Shown here piece by piece: positions 34,808 through 44,640 of a stretch of DNA of 64,000 nucleotides. The translations under genes and the position numbers were made by a program. Each line of letters starts with the position of its first letter. Position 1 is the stretch's first letter. The stretch comes from Microbacterium kyungheense (GTDB taxonomy: Bacteria; Actinomycetota; Actinomycetes; Actinomycetales; Microbacteriaceae). The stretch covers positions 186,001-250,000 of the forward strand of contig NZ_VFPE01000005.1 of assembly GCF_006783905.1 (NCBI RefSeq), given 5' to 3'. The notes beneath the pieces were generated by a model that did no database searches, had not been told where the DNA came from, and worked only from the letters and a program-made list of their open reading frames with translations.

Positions 34808-34997
34808 GGGTCGCGGCATCCACCCGCGTCCGCCCGCCTGCGAACATGGCAGACGATCCGGTCCATGCGGCAGGAATGCTGCGCGCGGCCAGGGGCGGCG
34901 ACCGCCGGTTCGGCTGCGAGGTCCTACCGTGGGTAGCGTCACAGATGGCCAACCCGGTCGGCGGCTGCCCCCTCCGCCGCGGGCGAAGGAGAGCGTC

Positions 34998-35069
34998 ATG
35001 GACAGTCATGTGTGCGGCGAACACCCCGACAGCGGCCGCGAGGCGCACCTTCGCCGGAGCATCCGATGA
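34998..35069 (+). CDS. 23-codon upstream ORF coupled to the LuxR-type gene
   Basis: An ATG with AAGGAG 7 bases upstream opens a 23-residue frame (MDSHVCGEHPDSGREAHLRR, then SIR). Its TGA stop overlaps the ATG of the following regulator as ATGA, so ribosomes finishing it can start the regulator. It may be a leader peptide that sets regulator synthesis. The peptide itself has no recognisable features apart from charged residues and one Cys. Confidence 0.45.
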   Translation: MDSHVCGEHPDSGREAHLRRSIR

Positions 35070-38026
35070 GCCCGGCCCGCCCGGTCGACGACGCAGACGC
35101 GAAGGCGCCGTCCGTCTCGACGCCCGGCTTCGTCGGACGCGGACGCGAACTGGCCGAGCTCCGCGAGACCGTCAGCCGGCGACCCGCGATCGTCCTGATC
35201 GAGGGCGAGGCCGGGATCGGAAAGAGCCGCCTGCTCCAGGAATGGCTCGCCGAGCCGCACGGGCTGACGGCGCTGGTCTCGGTCTGCCCGCCCCTGCGGG
35301 AGTCGCTGACGCTGGGCCCCATCGTCGATGCCTTCCGCGGGATCGAACAGCTCGTCGCCGGGCTGCCGCTCACCGAGCTCGCCGGGGCGCTGAGGCCGCT
35401 GTTCCCGGAATGGTCGGCACAGCTGCCGCCCGCGCTGGAACCCGTCGACGACGCGAAAGCGGCGCGGCACCGGCTGTTCCGTGCGCTGGACGAGCTGCTC
35501 AGAGCGCTCGGCGTCGACGTCCTCGTCCTGGAGGACGCGCACTGGGCGGACGACGTGACGCTGGAGTTCCTCCTGTTCCTCGTCTCGCGGCAGCGCACCG
35601 ACGGACCGAGCCTCGTGATCTCGTACCGGCCGGAGGAGGTGGATGCCGGGTCCCTCCTGCTGCGCCTGACCTCCCGGCTGCCCGTCGGCGTCGCCGGCGC
35701 CCGGATCTCGCTGTCTGCCGTGCAACCCGAGGACACGGCGTCGCTCGTGTCGTCGATGCTGGGCGGCGAGCCGATCTCGGACGCCTTCCGCACCTTCCTC
35801 CACGTGCGGACGGGCGGCGTCCCCCTGGCGATCGAGGAATCCGTGCGGCTCATGTGCGACCGCGCGGACATCGTCTTCCGCGACGGGCAGTGGGTGCGGC
35901 TGGCGCTGGACGAGCTCCAGGTGCCGCCGACGGTCCGCGACTCCACTCGCGAGCGCGTGGACCGCCTGTCGACGGGCGCCCAGCAGATCCTGCGCGCGGC
36001 GGCGGTCCTCGCCGAGTGGTCGTCCGAGGCGGCGATCGCCGCGACCGCCGGCATGACGATCGACGAGGCCCGCACCGGGATCGCCGAGGCCGCCTCCGCC
36101 AGGATCCTCGGCGAGGACGACCGCCGTCGGTGGCGGTTCCGGCACGTCCTGGTCGCCACAGCCGTGTACGAGTCCATCGCCCGCGGCGATCGAGCGGTTC
36201 TGCACCGCCGGGCCGGCGAGGCGCTGGAGCAGGTCGCTCCACCGCCCGTCGTGCGGCTGGCCCACCACTTCCGCGAGGCCGGTGAGACGGAGCGCTGGGC
36301 ACGGTACGCCGAGCCGGCGGCCGCGCAGGCCCTGGCATCGGGCGACAACACCGCGGCCGTCGTCCTCCTCCTCGACCTGCTGCCGGAGAGGGCGCTCCCG
36401 GCCCCGGACCTGGCCCGGATCGCCCGGACCGCGGGGCTGGCGGCCCTCGGCCGCCGAGAGCCCGTCGACGAGATCTACCACCGCGTGGTGCGCGCCCTGC
36501 GGGCCACGCTCGAGATCCCCGGCCTCTCGGCGCGGGAGCAGGCGGGGATCCGCAACCCGCTCGGCCGGCTTCTCATCACCGGCGGAGAAGCCGCTGCGGC
36601 GCGCGTCGAGCTCGAGCAGGCCGTCGCCGACCTCGACCATGACCCTGCAGAAGCGGCCAAGGCGATGACCTACCTGGGGTGGGCGTACGGGTCGCCGTGG
36701 CCCGCATCCACGCATCGACGGTGGCTGCGCCGTGCCGCCGACCTGGCGGAAGGGATCGACTCGCCCGCGGTGCGGCTGAACCTCGCCGGCAACCGCGCGG
36801 CGGCATTCCTCATGCTCGGCGACGACGAGGCGTGGGACGTCGTCGCCGCGCTGCCGGCCGACGGCACGAGCGCGCCGGAGCGGCTGGACATCGCCCGCAT
36901 CCACACCAACATCGGCACCGGCGCGGTGATGTGGGGGCGGTACGCGGACGCGGAGCGGCACCTGGCCATCGCGCTGCGGCTCGCCGACGCCGAGGAGTCG
37001 TCGAGGCTGCGCGACAACGTGCACCTCGAGCTGGCGAACCTCGACTGGTTCCAGGGCCGGTGGGAGGGCCTGGCCGACCGCAGCGCCGCGTTCGTCGAGG
37101 CCAACATGGACCGGCCGGCGATCCACCTCGCCGGCGTGCGCCTCACCGCCCGCCTGGCAGCGGCGGCGGGCCGTCGCGAGGCGGAGGACCAGTTCCGGCT
37201 GGTCCTCGACGAGGCGACGCGGCTCGGCGCCGCCGACGACACGATGGAGGCCGCCGCCGAACTCGCGCGACTCCGGCTGGCCGAGGGCGAGATCGCGCAG
37301 GCACTGCACGTCACCGACTCGCCGCTTCGCACCGTCCGGACGAAAGGCATCTGGCTGTGGGCGACCGACCTCGCGCCGGTGCGCGTCGAGGCACTGCTCG
37401 CGGCCGGCGAGGCCGAGGCCGCCGCGGCGCTCACCGACGAGGTCGCGCGCGGGCTGCGCGGGCACACGGCCCCCGCTTCCCGTGCCGCGCTGGCCCTGTG
37501 CCGGGCGCACGTGTCCGCCGCGGGCGGCGGTCCGGTGGCGACGGCCGCGGCGTACGAGCGGGCGGCGCATGCCTGGGACGCGATGCCGCGGCCCTACGAC
37601 GCGCTGCGCGCACGCGAGAGGCAGGCCGTGGCGCTGCTGGCCGCGGGCCGCGCCGCCGAGGGGCATGCGCTTCTGTCGGCGCAGTACGAACAGCTCTTCC
37701 GGCTCGGCGCGCGCGCCGACGCGGACCGGATCGCCCAGCGGCTCCGCGAGCAGGGCGGCGAGGTGCCCCGGCTGTGGCGGGGCGGCCGTAAGGGGTACGG
37801 CGATCAGCTCTCGCCCCGCGAGCGGGAAGTGGTCCGGTTGGTGGTCGCCGGCAGGACGAACCGCGAGATCAGTCAGATCCTCGCGAAGTCTCCCGCCACC
37901 GTCGACCAGCAGCTGAGATCGGCGATGCGCAAGGTGAATGTGTCATCCCGGACCGCCCTCGCCGTCAAGGTGACCGAGGCGGGCATGCTCGACGAAGACG
38001 GCGATCCCGGTATGGCCGTCTCATGA
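35066..38026 (+). CDS. LuxR-family transcriptional regulator with AAA/STAND ATPase (LAL type)
   Basis: A 986-residue regulator. The N-terminal ATPase shows GFVGRGRELAELRE, P-loop GEAGIGKSR at residues 47-55, Walker B VLVLEDAHWADD and a sensor arginine region (VISYRPEEV). The middle (about 330-900) is Ala/Leu-rich helical repeat of TPR type. The C-terminal LuxR/GerE helix-turn-helix (about 915-970) reads LSPREREVVRLVVAGRTNREISQILAKSPATVDQQL. Proteins of this LAL class sense a ligand through the repeats and activate a few promoters. The start at 35066 has GGAG 7 bases upstream and overlaps the stop of a 23-codon upstream ORF. The secreted protease gene on the same strand 271 bases downstream is a plausible target. 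Confidence 0.9.
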   Translation: MSPARPVDDADAKAPSVSTPGFVGRGRELAELRETVSRRPAIVLIEGEAGIGKSRLLQEWLAEPHGLTALVSVCPPLRESLTLGPIVDAFRGIEQLVAGLPLTELAGALRPLFPEWSAQLPPALEPVDDAKAARHRLFRALDELLRALGVDVLVLEDAHWADDVTLEFLLFLVSRQRTDGPSLVISYRPEEVDAGSLLLRLTSRLPVGVAGARISLSAVQPEDTASLVSSMLGGEPISDAFRTFLHVRTGGVPLAIEESVRLMCDRADIVFRDGQWVRLALDELQVPPTVRDSTRERVDRLSTGAQQILRAAAVLAEWSSEAAIAATAGMTIDEARTGIAEAASARILGEDDRRRWRFRHVLVATAVYESIARGDRAVLHRRAGEALEQVAPPPVVRLAHHFREAGETERWARYAEPAAAQALASGDNTAAVVLLLDLLPERALPAPDLARIARTAGLAALGRREPVDEIYHRVVRALRATLEIPGLSAREQAGIRNPLGRLLITGGEAAAARVELEQAVADLDHDPAEAAKAMTYLGWAYGSPWPASTHRRWLRRAADLAEGIDSPAVRLNLAGNRAAAFLMLGDDEAWDVVAALPADGTSAPERLDIARIHTNIGTGAVMWGRYADAERHLAIALRLADAEESSRLRDNVHLELANLDWFQGRWEGLADRSAAFVEANMDRPAIHLAGVRLTARLAAAAGRREAEDQFRLVLDEATRLGAADDTMEAAAELARLRLAEGEIAQALHVTDSPLRTVRTKGIWLWATDLAPVRVEALLAAGEAEAAAALTDEVARGLRGHTAPASRAALALCRAHVSAAGGGPVATAAAYERAAHAWDAMPRPYDALRARERQAVALLAAGRAAEGHALLSAQYEQLFRLGARADADRIAQRLREQGGEVPRLWRGGRKGYGDQLSPREREVVRLVVAGRTNREISQILAKSPATVDQQLRSAMRKVNVSSRTALAVKVTEAGMLDEDGDPGMAVS

Positions 38027-38103
38027 ATCGGGCGCGACCGTCTCGCAAAGATTGACGTGTTCGCCGGATAGCTACCGCGAACCGCCTGCCCGAGCATGGC
38101 TGC

Positions 38104-38280
38104 ATGTCCTACGACCCGGAGTCGCGCACGCGCCATGAGACGGCCGCACGTGACGACCTGAGCACCGAGCCCGAGACTCCCCCATCGGGTGAACCGTGCA
38201 CCCCCGACGGCTCCGTCGTGCCCGACGGCGCCGCCGACCGCCCGCACCGCCAGAGTCACGACCCTTACCAACCCCTGTAG
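38104..38280 (+). CDS. possible 58-residue hydrophilic protein upstream of the protease
   Basis: An ATG-initiated frame of 58 codons ends in TAG 17 bases before the ATG of the secreted protease. The product (MSYDPESRTRHETAARDDLS start, DPYQPL end) is rich in Asp, Glu, Pro and Arg with no membrane segment. Third positions are mostly G or C but less strictly than in neighbouring genes, and no clear ribosome site precedes it. It could be a small gene or leader translated with the protease, or chance. Confidence 0.3.
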   Translation: MSYDPESRTRHETAARDDLSTEPETPPSGEPCTPDGSVVPDGAADRPHRQSHDPYQPL

Positions 38281-38297
38281 ACCGGAGGGCTCCCCCC

Positions 38298-41200
38298 ATG
38301 AGACTTACCGCCATCGTCACGACACTGGCCGTCACGGCCGGCTTGAGCGTGGGGGTCCCCCTCCCCGCGGCGGCCGAGCCGGACGCCGGGCCGCCCGACG
38401 CCAAGATCGCGAGCGATCTGAAGGACCGGTTCCACGAGGACCCGACGACGGACTTCTGGATCACGTTCCACACCGACGCCGACCTGGCGCCTGCGAAGGA
38501 CATCACGGACTGGGCCGAGCGCGGCCAGTTCGTCTACGACGCGCTCAAGAAGTCGGCGAAGGCGTCCGAAGCGGCCATCGCCGCCGAGCTCGACGCGGCC
38601 GGCGTGAAGTACACGTCGTACCCGCTCGTCAACGCCGTGCTCGTCAAGGGCGGCACGCAGGACCTCGCGCTCGACCTCGCCTCGGTCGGACAGGTCGCCG
38701 AGATCCAGGCGTCGCCCCAGGTCGCGCTCGTCGAACCCGTCGAAGAGACGACGCCGACCGACGAGGGCGTCCGCCCGGACACCGCCGCCGCTGCCGCTGC
38801 CGACGCGGGCGTGGATTCCTGGGGCGTGGACGCCATCCGCGCTCCCGAAGCCTGGGCTGTGGGCGCCAACGGCGCCGGCATCACGGTGGCGAACCTCGAC
38901 TCGGGCGTACAGTTCGACCACCCGGCGCTCGTATCGCAGTACCGCGGCACCCAGCCGGACGGCACGTTCGACCACGACTACAACTGGATGCCCTCTCGAG
39001 GCACCTGCGCGGACGCGCCGTGCGACGACAACGGCCACGGCACCCACACCATGGGCACGATGGTCGGCGACGACGGCACCAACCACGTCGGCGTCGCCCC
39101 GGGCGCGAAATGGATCGCGACCAACGGCTGCTGCGACAGCTCCGGCGTCGAATCGCTGCTCGAGTCCGGCTGGTGGCTGCTGGCGCCGACCGACCTGCAC
39201 GGGAAGAACCCCGACCCCTCGAAGCGCCCGCACGTCATCAACAACTCGTGGGGCCAGGACACCGAGCACAACTTCGACGACTTCTTCCGCGCGGTCGACG
39301 AGGCCTGGACTGCTGCCGGCATCTTCAGCGTCTGGTCGTCGGGCAACACCTCGCCCGGTGCGGCCTGCGACACCGTCTCGACCCCGGGCTCGGCCTCGAG
39401 CGCGTACTCCGTCGGCGCCTATGACGTGAACGGCGACCTCGCGTCCTTCTCGCGCAAGGGCGAGGGCGAGAACGGGCAGATCAAACCCGAGATCTCGGCG
39501 CCCGGAGTGGCCGTCCGCTCGTCCTATCCCGGCAACCAGTACGTCGAGATGTCGGGCACGTCGATGGCGGCACCGCACGTCGCCGGCGCCGTCGCGGACC
39601 TGTGGAGCTACGACCCGACGCTCATCGGTCAGGTCGAAGAGACCCGCCGCCTGCTCGGCGAGGCGGCCGTCGACGTCGACGACACGTCGTGCGGCGGCAC
39701 CGCTGACTTCAACAACATGTACGGCGAGGGCCGGCTGGACCTCCCCCGCCTGCTGGAGCTCGCCCCCCGCCAGGGCGGCACGCTGACCGGCGTCGTCACC
39801 GCGGACGGGGCGCCCGTCGCCGGAGCCGACGTCACGATCACCGGACCGTTCAGCCGCTCCGTCGGCACGGGCTCGGACGGCCGGTTCTCGGCGAACCTGC
39901 CTGTCGGCGACTACCGGCTCAGCACCAAGGTGTTCGGATATATGACCGCGGCGGCCGACGTCACGATCACCCTCGGCGCGGAGTCCGCCGTCGACCTGTC
40001 GCTGACGGCCGCCGAACGCCACGACATCCGCGGCACGGTGGTCGACGAGGACGGCGACCCCGTCGCGAACGCCGACGTCTCGGTCAAGGACACGCCGCTG
40101 GATGCCGTCCGCACGGACGCCGAGGGCGCCTTCGATATCGCCGACGTGCCGGAGGGCGAGTACGCGCTCGCCGTCACGCCGAACGCCTGCTTCTCGCCCA
40201 CGTCCGTCGGGCTGAAGGTCGGCGCTGAGAACAAGCCGCTCGAGGTCGCGGTGGGGCTCGTCGTCGACGAGGGCGGCTACAGCTGCTCGGTCTCGGAAGG
40301 CGATTACCTGCGCGGCACCGAGCCCCTCGAGTTCGCGAACGGCATCTGGGCGACCGTGCAGCTGCCGTTCCCCATCGCGCTCTACAACGGCAGCCACGAC
40401 TCGCTCGGCATCGGTCTTCGCGGAGTGATCTCGCCCGACACCTCCACCGGTCCGGGCACGGGCGGCGCGGGCGTGTTCCCGTTCTGGATGCAGACGCCGG
40501 TGAACATCGACGACGGCGGCGTCTACACGGCCACGACCACCGTGGACGGCGAGGACGCGTTCGTGGTCGAGTACCGCGACGTGCGTCTCTGGGAGTGGCC
40601 GGACCGTGCCGCGTACACCGATGAGAAGGTCAGCTTCTCTGCGGCCTTCACCCGATCGGGCAAGGTCATCCTCGGGTACGGCGACGGCATCGGCGGCGAC
40701 AACCCGGTCACCGGCGGACTGCGCGCCGCCAGCGGCATCCAGGGATGGGCGGGCGTAGACGGCATCCGGTTCTCGGACAACGCGCCGGTGCTCCACGACG
40801 GGATGATCGTCACGTACGACCTTCCCGACTGGGGGTACCTCGACGCGACGGTCGTCGACAAGAACGACGGGCTGCCGGTGTCGGGCGCCAAGGTGTCGTT
40901 CACCGACGAGGACGGCCTCGTCGAGACCGTGACGACGGGCGGCACGGGCATCGTGCACCGTCAGCTTCCCGTCGCCGACTACACGATGACCATCGAGGCC
41001 CCGAACTACGTGACCGGCTCGTACGAGTTCACGCTCGACAAGCTCTACGCGAAGAAGACGATCGACGCGCGCCTGGCCACGAGCGCCGCCGAGCTGAAGG
41101 CGGACGGCCTGGACGCCCTGATGGGCACGGATCAGAACGGCGTCGGCTCGCTGACGCTGACCAACACCGGCTCCGCTCCGCTCACGTACCAGCTCGGCGA

Positions 41201-44200
41201 GGCCGAACGGCATCCTGAGCTCGACGCCGCCGGCGCGACGACCCGCACCGGGACGGGCGCCGACAGCACGATCGACCTCGCCGGCTGGAACACCGGCACG
41301 GGCGACACGACGCCGTCGACCGTCGACGGCGAGCTGACCGTGTCGGCGGCAGCCGAGGAGGCGGCCGCCGCCCAGGTCGGCGCCACGGCGGGCGGCGGCG
41401 TCATCACCCGGATCGAGATCCCCGGCACCACCGCTGAGAAGGAGCCGTCGGGTGTCGGGTACGACGGCGACGTGTGGGTCCACGACTACGTCGAGCGCAC
41501 CAATACCGCGTACACGGTGACGGGCGCCTCCACGGGCAAGGTCTTCGACGCGGCCTGGAACCCCGAGTACCGGGCGTTCGACATGGCGCTGGACACCGAG
41601 ACCGGCGACATGTGCCAGATGGAGGACAGCCCCGCCAGCTACATCCACTGCTTCGACCGGCAGACCGGCGAGGAGACGCGGCAGATCAAGGGCGAGTGGT
41701 CCACGCTCCCCCTGACCGGACTGGCCTACAACCCCGCCGAGGACGTGTACTACGTCGGCGGCCGGTACAACGGCATGATCGGCACGGTGGCAGGCACGTC
41801 CCACGAGGACGCCGGCGCCATGCTGTCGTTCTGCGCACCGCCGCTGCCCGAGATCATGGGTCTCGCATACAACCCGGCGTCGGACACGATCTGGTACACC
41901 GACCTGACCTCCAACCGGCCCACGAGGCTGCTGCAGGTCGACCCCGAGGACTGCTCGCTCGTCAACGCGTGGTGGTTCCCGGGTCAGAAGGTGGGCGCGG
42001 GCGGCGGTCTGGAGACCGACGCGACGGGCGCACTGTGGGCGGTGGACCAGCTCGCCGATGACGTCATGCTCGTCGACGTCGAGGACGACCTGATCACCGA
42101 CCTGCCCTGGCTGTCGCTCTCGTCGAACGGCGGCACGCTCGCGCCGGGCGAGTCCACGACGGTCACGGTCGCGATCTCGTCGAAGGACATCGATCCCGGC
42201 ACCCTGGGAGCCAATATCGTCGTGCGAACCGACGCGGGACGGCAGTCCAAGACGTACGTCCCCGTGACGCTCACGACGAGCCCGTACCAGGTGGGCGTCG
42301 ACGCGGGCGGAGCCTCGTTCACCGACGCAACCGGCTTCGTCTGGTCGGCCGACCAGGCCGCCGGCGCCGGCGCATGGGGCTTCCAGGGCAAGGACAAGGC
42401 GACGTCCACCCGCACTCCGATCGAGGGCACCGAGGACGACGCGCTGTTCCAGACCCAGCGGACCACGCCCGACAAGGACCTCGTGTACACGTTCCCCGAT
42501 GCACCGAAGGGCACGTACGCCATCGACCTCGGGTTCGCCGAGATCGACAAGGCGGCCTCGGGCAAGCGGGTGTTCGATGTCATGGTCGACGGCGCGCTGA
42601 CCCAGTACGCGTACGACGCGGCGGCGGCCGTGGGTCCGAACGCGGCCGACTGGCACACCGCCGTCGTGCCGCACGAGGGCGGCCCGCTCACCGTCGAGCT
42701 GCGCGGCGCGAAGGGTCTGCGCGCACCGAGCGTCGCGGCCCTGCGGGTCACGCTCGACCCGCGCGGAGACGCCGTGGAGCCTGAGCCTGAGCCTGAGCAG
42801 CCGGAGCCGGGTCCCGTGCCCGTCGCTCCGGCAGGACGCTCGTACTCGGTGAAGGTCACCGAGGGTCTCTACCGGCAGGGCACCACGGATTCCGAGTGGC
42901 ACGGCGACGACCTGTGCGGTCCGCTCTGGTTCGATTCCGGCTTCTTGTTCCCGTTCTACGACACGGCCTGGGACGGCGTGTGCGTGACGACGAACGGAGC
43001 GCTGGTCTTCGACCGGGCGAGCACCGCCGGGAGCAACACGGCGCTGCCGTCGCGGAGCCCGATCGATGCCGTCTACCCGCTGTGGGACGACCTGATCATC
43101 GACGACGAGGCGGGCATCTACTTCGGTCAGACCGAGGTGGACGGCACGCCGGCGGAGGTCATCGAGTGGCGCAACGCCACGTTCTACAGCGACCGGACGG
43201 CGCGGGTGAGCTTCTCGGTCACCCTGATCGCGGACGGCCGCATCCAGATCGGCTACGGCGACGGCGTCGGCGGTGAGAACCCCCTGACGCAGGGGTCGTC
43301 GGCGACGGTGGGCGTGGAGAGCCTGACCCGCAACCCCGAGAGCCAGTACTCCTTCGACGAGCCGGTGCTGAAGTCCGGGCTCGGGCTGGAGTACACGCTC
43401 CCGGCATCGGGCACGATCGAGGGCACGGCGACGGACGCGAACGACGGCACGCCGATCGCAGGCGCGATCGTCACGCTGCACGGGCCCGCGGGCGACCGTG
43501 TGCTCACGGCCGACGAGCTGGGGCGGTGGAAGGCGCAGGCGCTGGTCGGCGAGAACTCCGTCGAGGTCTCGGCGCCGAACTACGTCACGGCCGGCAAGAC
43601 GGTGACGATCGCGGCGAAGGACCAGGCCGAGGTGTACGACACCGCGCTGGCCACCGGCGTCGCCACGATCACCGGCGGCGGATTCGACTGGTTCCTGGGT
43701 CAGGGCCAGACGGCGACGAGGGACGTGACCGTCACGAACACGGGCTCCGCCCCGCTGGAGCTCCGGCTCAGCGAGCAGGCCCGCACGGCTGACGGCGGGC
43801 ACGAGGCCGCCGACCTGCCGTGGCTGACGCTCACGGGCGCTGCCGCGGACGGAGCGGTCGAGCTCGCGGTCGGCGAGTCCACCACGGTGACCGCGAAGGT
43901 CGACAACGCGGGCATCGAGCCGGGCATGCTGGTCGGAGACGTGCTCGTCGCGTCCGACGCCGGCAAGAACGCGTCCCAGTTCCTGGCGGCGCAGTTGGCG
44001 ACCTCTGCCTACTGGCAGGGCGTCGACGCCGGCGGAGCCGGGTCGGTCGGCGCGGACGGCTTCGTCTGGTCGCCCGACCGTGCGCTGGGCTCGGAGACGT
44101 GGGGCTACGTCGACGGCACCGACCGCTCCACCAAGGCGGCGATCGCCGGCACCGAGGACGACGACCTGTTCCGCACCCAGCGGACCGGCAAGACGTTCAG

Positions 44201-44486
44201 CTACGTGTTCAAGGACGTCCCCGCCGGGACGTACCGGATCGGCCTCGACTTCGCCGAGCTCGACAAGGTCAAGCCGGGGATGCGTGCGTTCGACGTCCTG
44301 GTGGACGGCAAGCCCGTGCTCCACGACCACGACGTGCAGGCAACGGTGGGCGCGCTGACGGCGGATGTCCAAGAGGTCACCGTCGAGCACGCCGGCGGGG
44401 ACCTGACGATCCAGTTCACCGGCGAGACCGGCGAGCGCGACCCGATCCTCAACGCGCTGAGGGTTCAGGAGGACCCGCGCCTCTGA
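38298..44486 (+). CDS. giant secreted subtilisin-like (S8) serine protease with duplicated C-terminal module
   Basis: A 2062-residue exported protein. Signal peptide at about 1-28; propeptide to about 175; S8 catalytic domain about 180-490 with Asp201 (NLDSG), His247 (NGHGTHTMG) and Ser422 (GTSMAAPHVAG). Two carboxypeptidase-regulatory beta-sandwiches follow (about 493-650). Then comes module A: nidogen-like region (661-845, RVSFSAAFTRSG type with LGYGDGIGGDNP), beta-sandwich, a BACON-like domain, and a malectin-like domain (1331-1490). An acidic EPEPEPEQPEPGP linker leads to module B with the same order (1513-2062, QIGYGDGVGGENP). Module A has about 290 extra residues splitting the BACON-like domain. 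GGAGGG is 8 bases before the ATG. Likely an extracellular protease that binds polysaccharide or cell-surface targets. Confidence 0.9.
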   Translation: MRLTAIVTTLAVTAGLSVGVPLPAAAEPDAGPPDAKIASDLKDRFHEDPTTDFWITFHTDADLAPAKDITDWAERGQFVYDALKKSAKASEAAIAAELDAAGVKYTSYPLVNAVLVKGGTQDLALDLASVGQVAEIQASPQVALVEPVEETTPTDEGVRPDTAAAAAADAGVDSWGVDAIRAPEAWAVGANGAGITVANLDSGVQFDHPALVSQYRGTQPDGTFDHDYNWMPSRGTCADAPCDDNGHGTHTMGTMVGDDGTNHVGVAPGAKWIATNGCCDSSGVESLLESGWWLLAPTDLHGKNPDPSKRPHVINNSWGQDTEHNFDDFFRAVDEAWTAAGIFSVWSSGNTSPGAACDTVSTPGSASSAYSVGAYDVNGDLASFSRKGEGENGQIKPEISAPGVAVRSSYPGNQYVEMSGTSMAAPHVAGAVADLWSYDPTLIGQVEETRRLLGEAAVDVDDTSCGGTADFNNMYGEGRLDLPRLLELAPRQGGTLTGVVTADGAPVAGADVTITGPFSRSVGTGSDGRFSANLPVGDYRLSTKVFGYMTAAADVTITLGAESAVDLSLTAAERHDIRGTVVDEDGDPVANADVSVKDTPLDAVRTDAEGAFDIADVPEGEYALAVTPNACFSPTSVGLKVGAENKPLEVAVGLVVDEGGYSCSVSEGDYLRGTEPLEFANGIWATVQLPFPIALYNGSHDSLGIGLRGVISPDTSTGPGTGGAGVFPFWMQTPVNIDDGGVYTATTTVDGEDAFVVEYRDVRLWEWPDRAAYTDEKVSFSAAFTRSGKVILGYGDGIGGDNPVTGGLRAASGIQGWAGVDGIRFSDNAPVLHDGMIVTYDLPDWGYLDATVVDKNDGLPVSGAKVSFTDEDGLVETVTTGGTGIVHRQLPVADYTMTIEAPNYVTGSYEFTLDKLYAKKTIDARLATSAAELKADGLDALMGTDQNGVGSLTLTNTGSAPLTYQLGEAERHPELDAAGATTRTGTGADSTIDLAGWNTGTGDTTPSTVDGELTVSAAAEEAAAAQVGATAGGGVITRIEIPGTTAEKEPSGVGYDGDVWVHDYVERTNTAYTVTGASTGKVFDAAWNPEYRAFDMALDTETGDMCQMEDSPASYIHCFDRQTGEETRQIKGEWSTLPLTGLAYNPAEDVYYVGGRYNGMIGTVAGTSHEDAGAMLSFCAPPLPEIMGLAYNPASDTIWYTDLTSNRPTRLLQVDPEDCSLVNAWWFPGQKVGAGGGLETDATGALWAVDQLADDVMLVDVEDDLITDLPWLSLSSNGGTLAPGESTTVTVAISSKDIDPGTLGANIVVRTDAGRQSKTYVPVTLTTSPYQVGVDAGGASFTDATGFVWSADQAAGAGAWGFQGKDKATSTRTPIEGTEDDALFQTQRTTPDKDLVYTFPDAPKGTYAIDLGFAEIDKAASGKRVFDVMVDGALTQYAYDAAAAVGPNAADWHTAVVPHEGGPLTVELRGAKGLRAPSVAALRVTLDPRGDAVEPEPEPEQPEPGPVPVAPAGRSYSVKVTEGLYRQGTTDSEWHGDDLCGPLWFDSGFLFPFYDTAWDGVCVTTNGALVFDRASTAGSNTALPSRSPIDAVYPLWDDLIIDDEAGIYFGQTEVDGTPAEVIEWRNATFYSDRTARVSFSVTLIADGRIQIGYGDGVGGENPLTQGSSATVGVESLTRNPESQYSFDEPVLKSGLGLEYTLPASGTIEGTATDANDGTPIAGAIVTLHGPAGDRVLTADELGRWKAQALVGENSVEVSAPNYVTAGKTVTIAAKDQAEVYDTALATGVATITGGGFDWFLGQGQTATRDVTVTNTGSAPLELRLSEQARTADGGHEAADLPWLTLTGAAADGAVELAVGESTTVTAKVDNAGIEPGMLVGDVLVASDAGKNASQFLAAQLATSAYWQGVDAGGAGSVGADGFVWSPDRALGSETWGYVDGTDRSTKAAIAGTEDDDLFRTQRTGKTFSYVFKDVPAGTYRIGLDFAELDKVKPGMRAFDVLVDGKPVLHDHDVQATVGALTADVQEVTVEHAGGDLTIQFTGETGERDPILNALRVQEDPRL

Positions 44487-44513
44487 CGCGGGCGCGATGG
44501 GCGCACCGCCCAT

Positions 44514-44554
44514 GACGGAGCCTCCTCGGTCGGACCGACCGGGGAGGCTCCGTC
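44514..44554 (+). terminator. hairpin terminator after the protease gene
   Basis: Perfect 12-base arms GACGGAGCCTCC and GGAGGCTCCGTC, with further partial pairing (CGGTCGG/CCGACCG) inside. It begins 28 bases after the stop codon. Confidence 0.75.
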
Positions 44555-44627
44555 GCTCTGCGCCCGCCGCCGGATAGCCGCGCGGATCCGCGCGCGCAAC
44601 CCCCGTGCCGGCGGACAGGCGGCCCCG

Positions 44628-44633
44628 TACCGT
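44628..44633 (+). promoter_or_regulatory. -10 box of leaderless SDR gene
   Basis: TACCGT, 7 bases before the ATG at 44641. This selects that ATG over the frame open upstream. Confidence 0.5.
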
Positions 44634-44640
44634 CGGACGC

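Noticed and set aside
35066..44486. Regulator and protease as a two-gene operon
   Set aside because: The 271-base gap and lack of a common promoter signal make separate transcription more likely; a regulatory link is possible but not shown.
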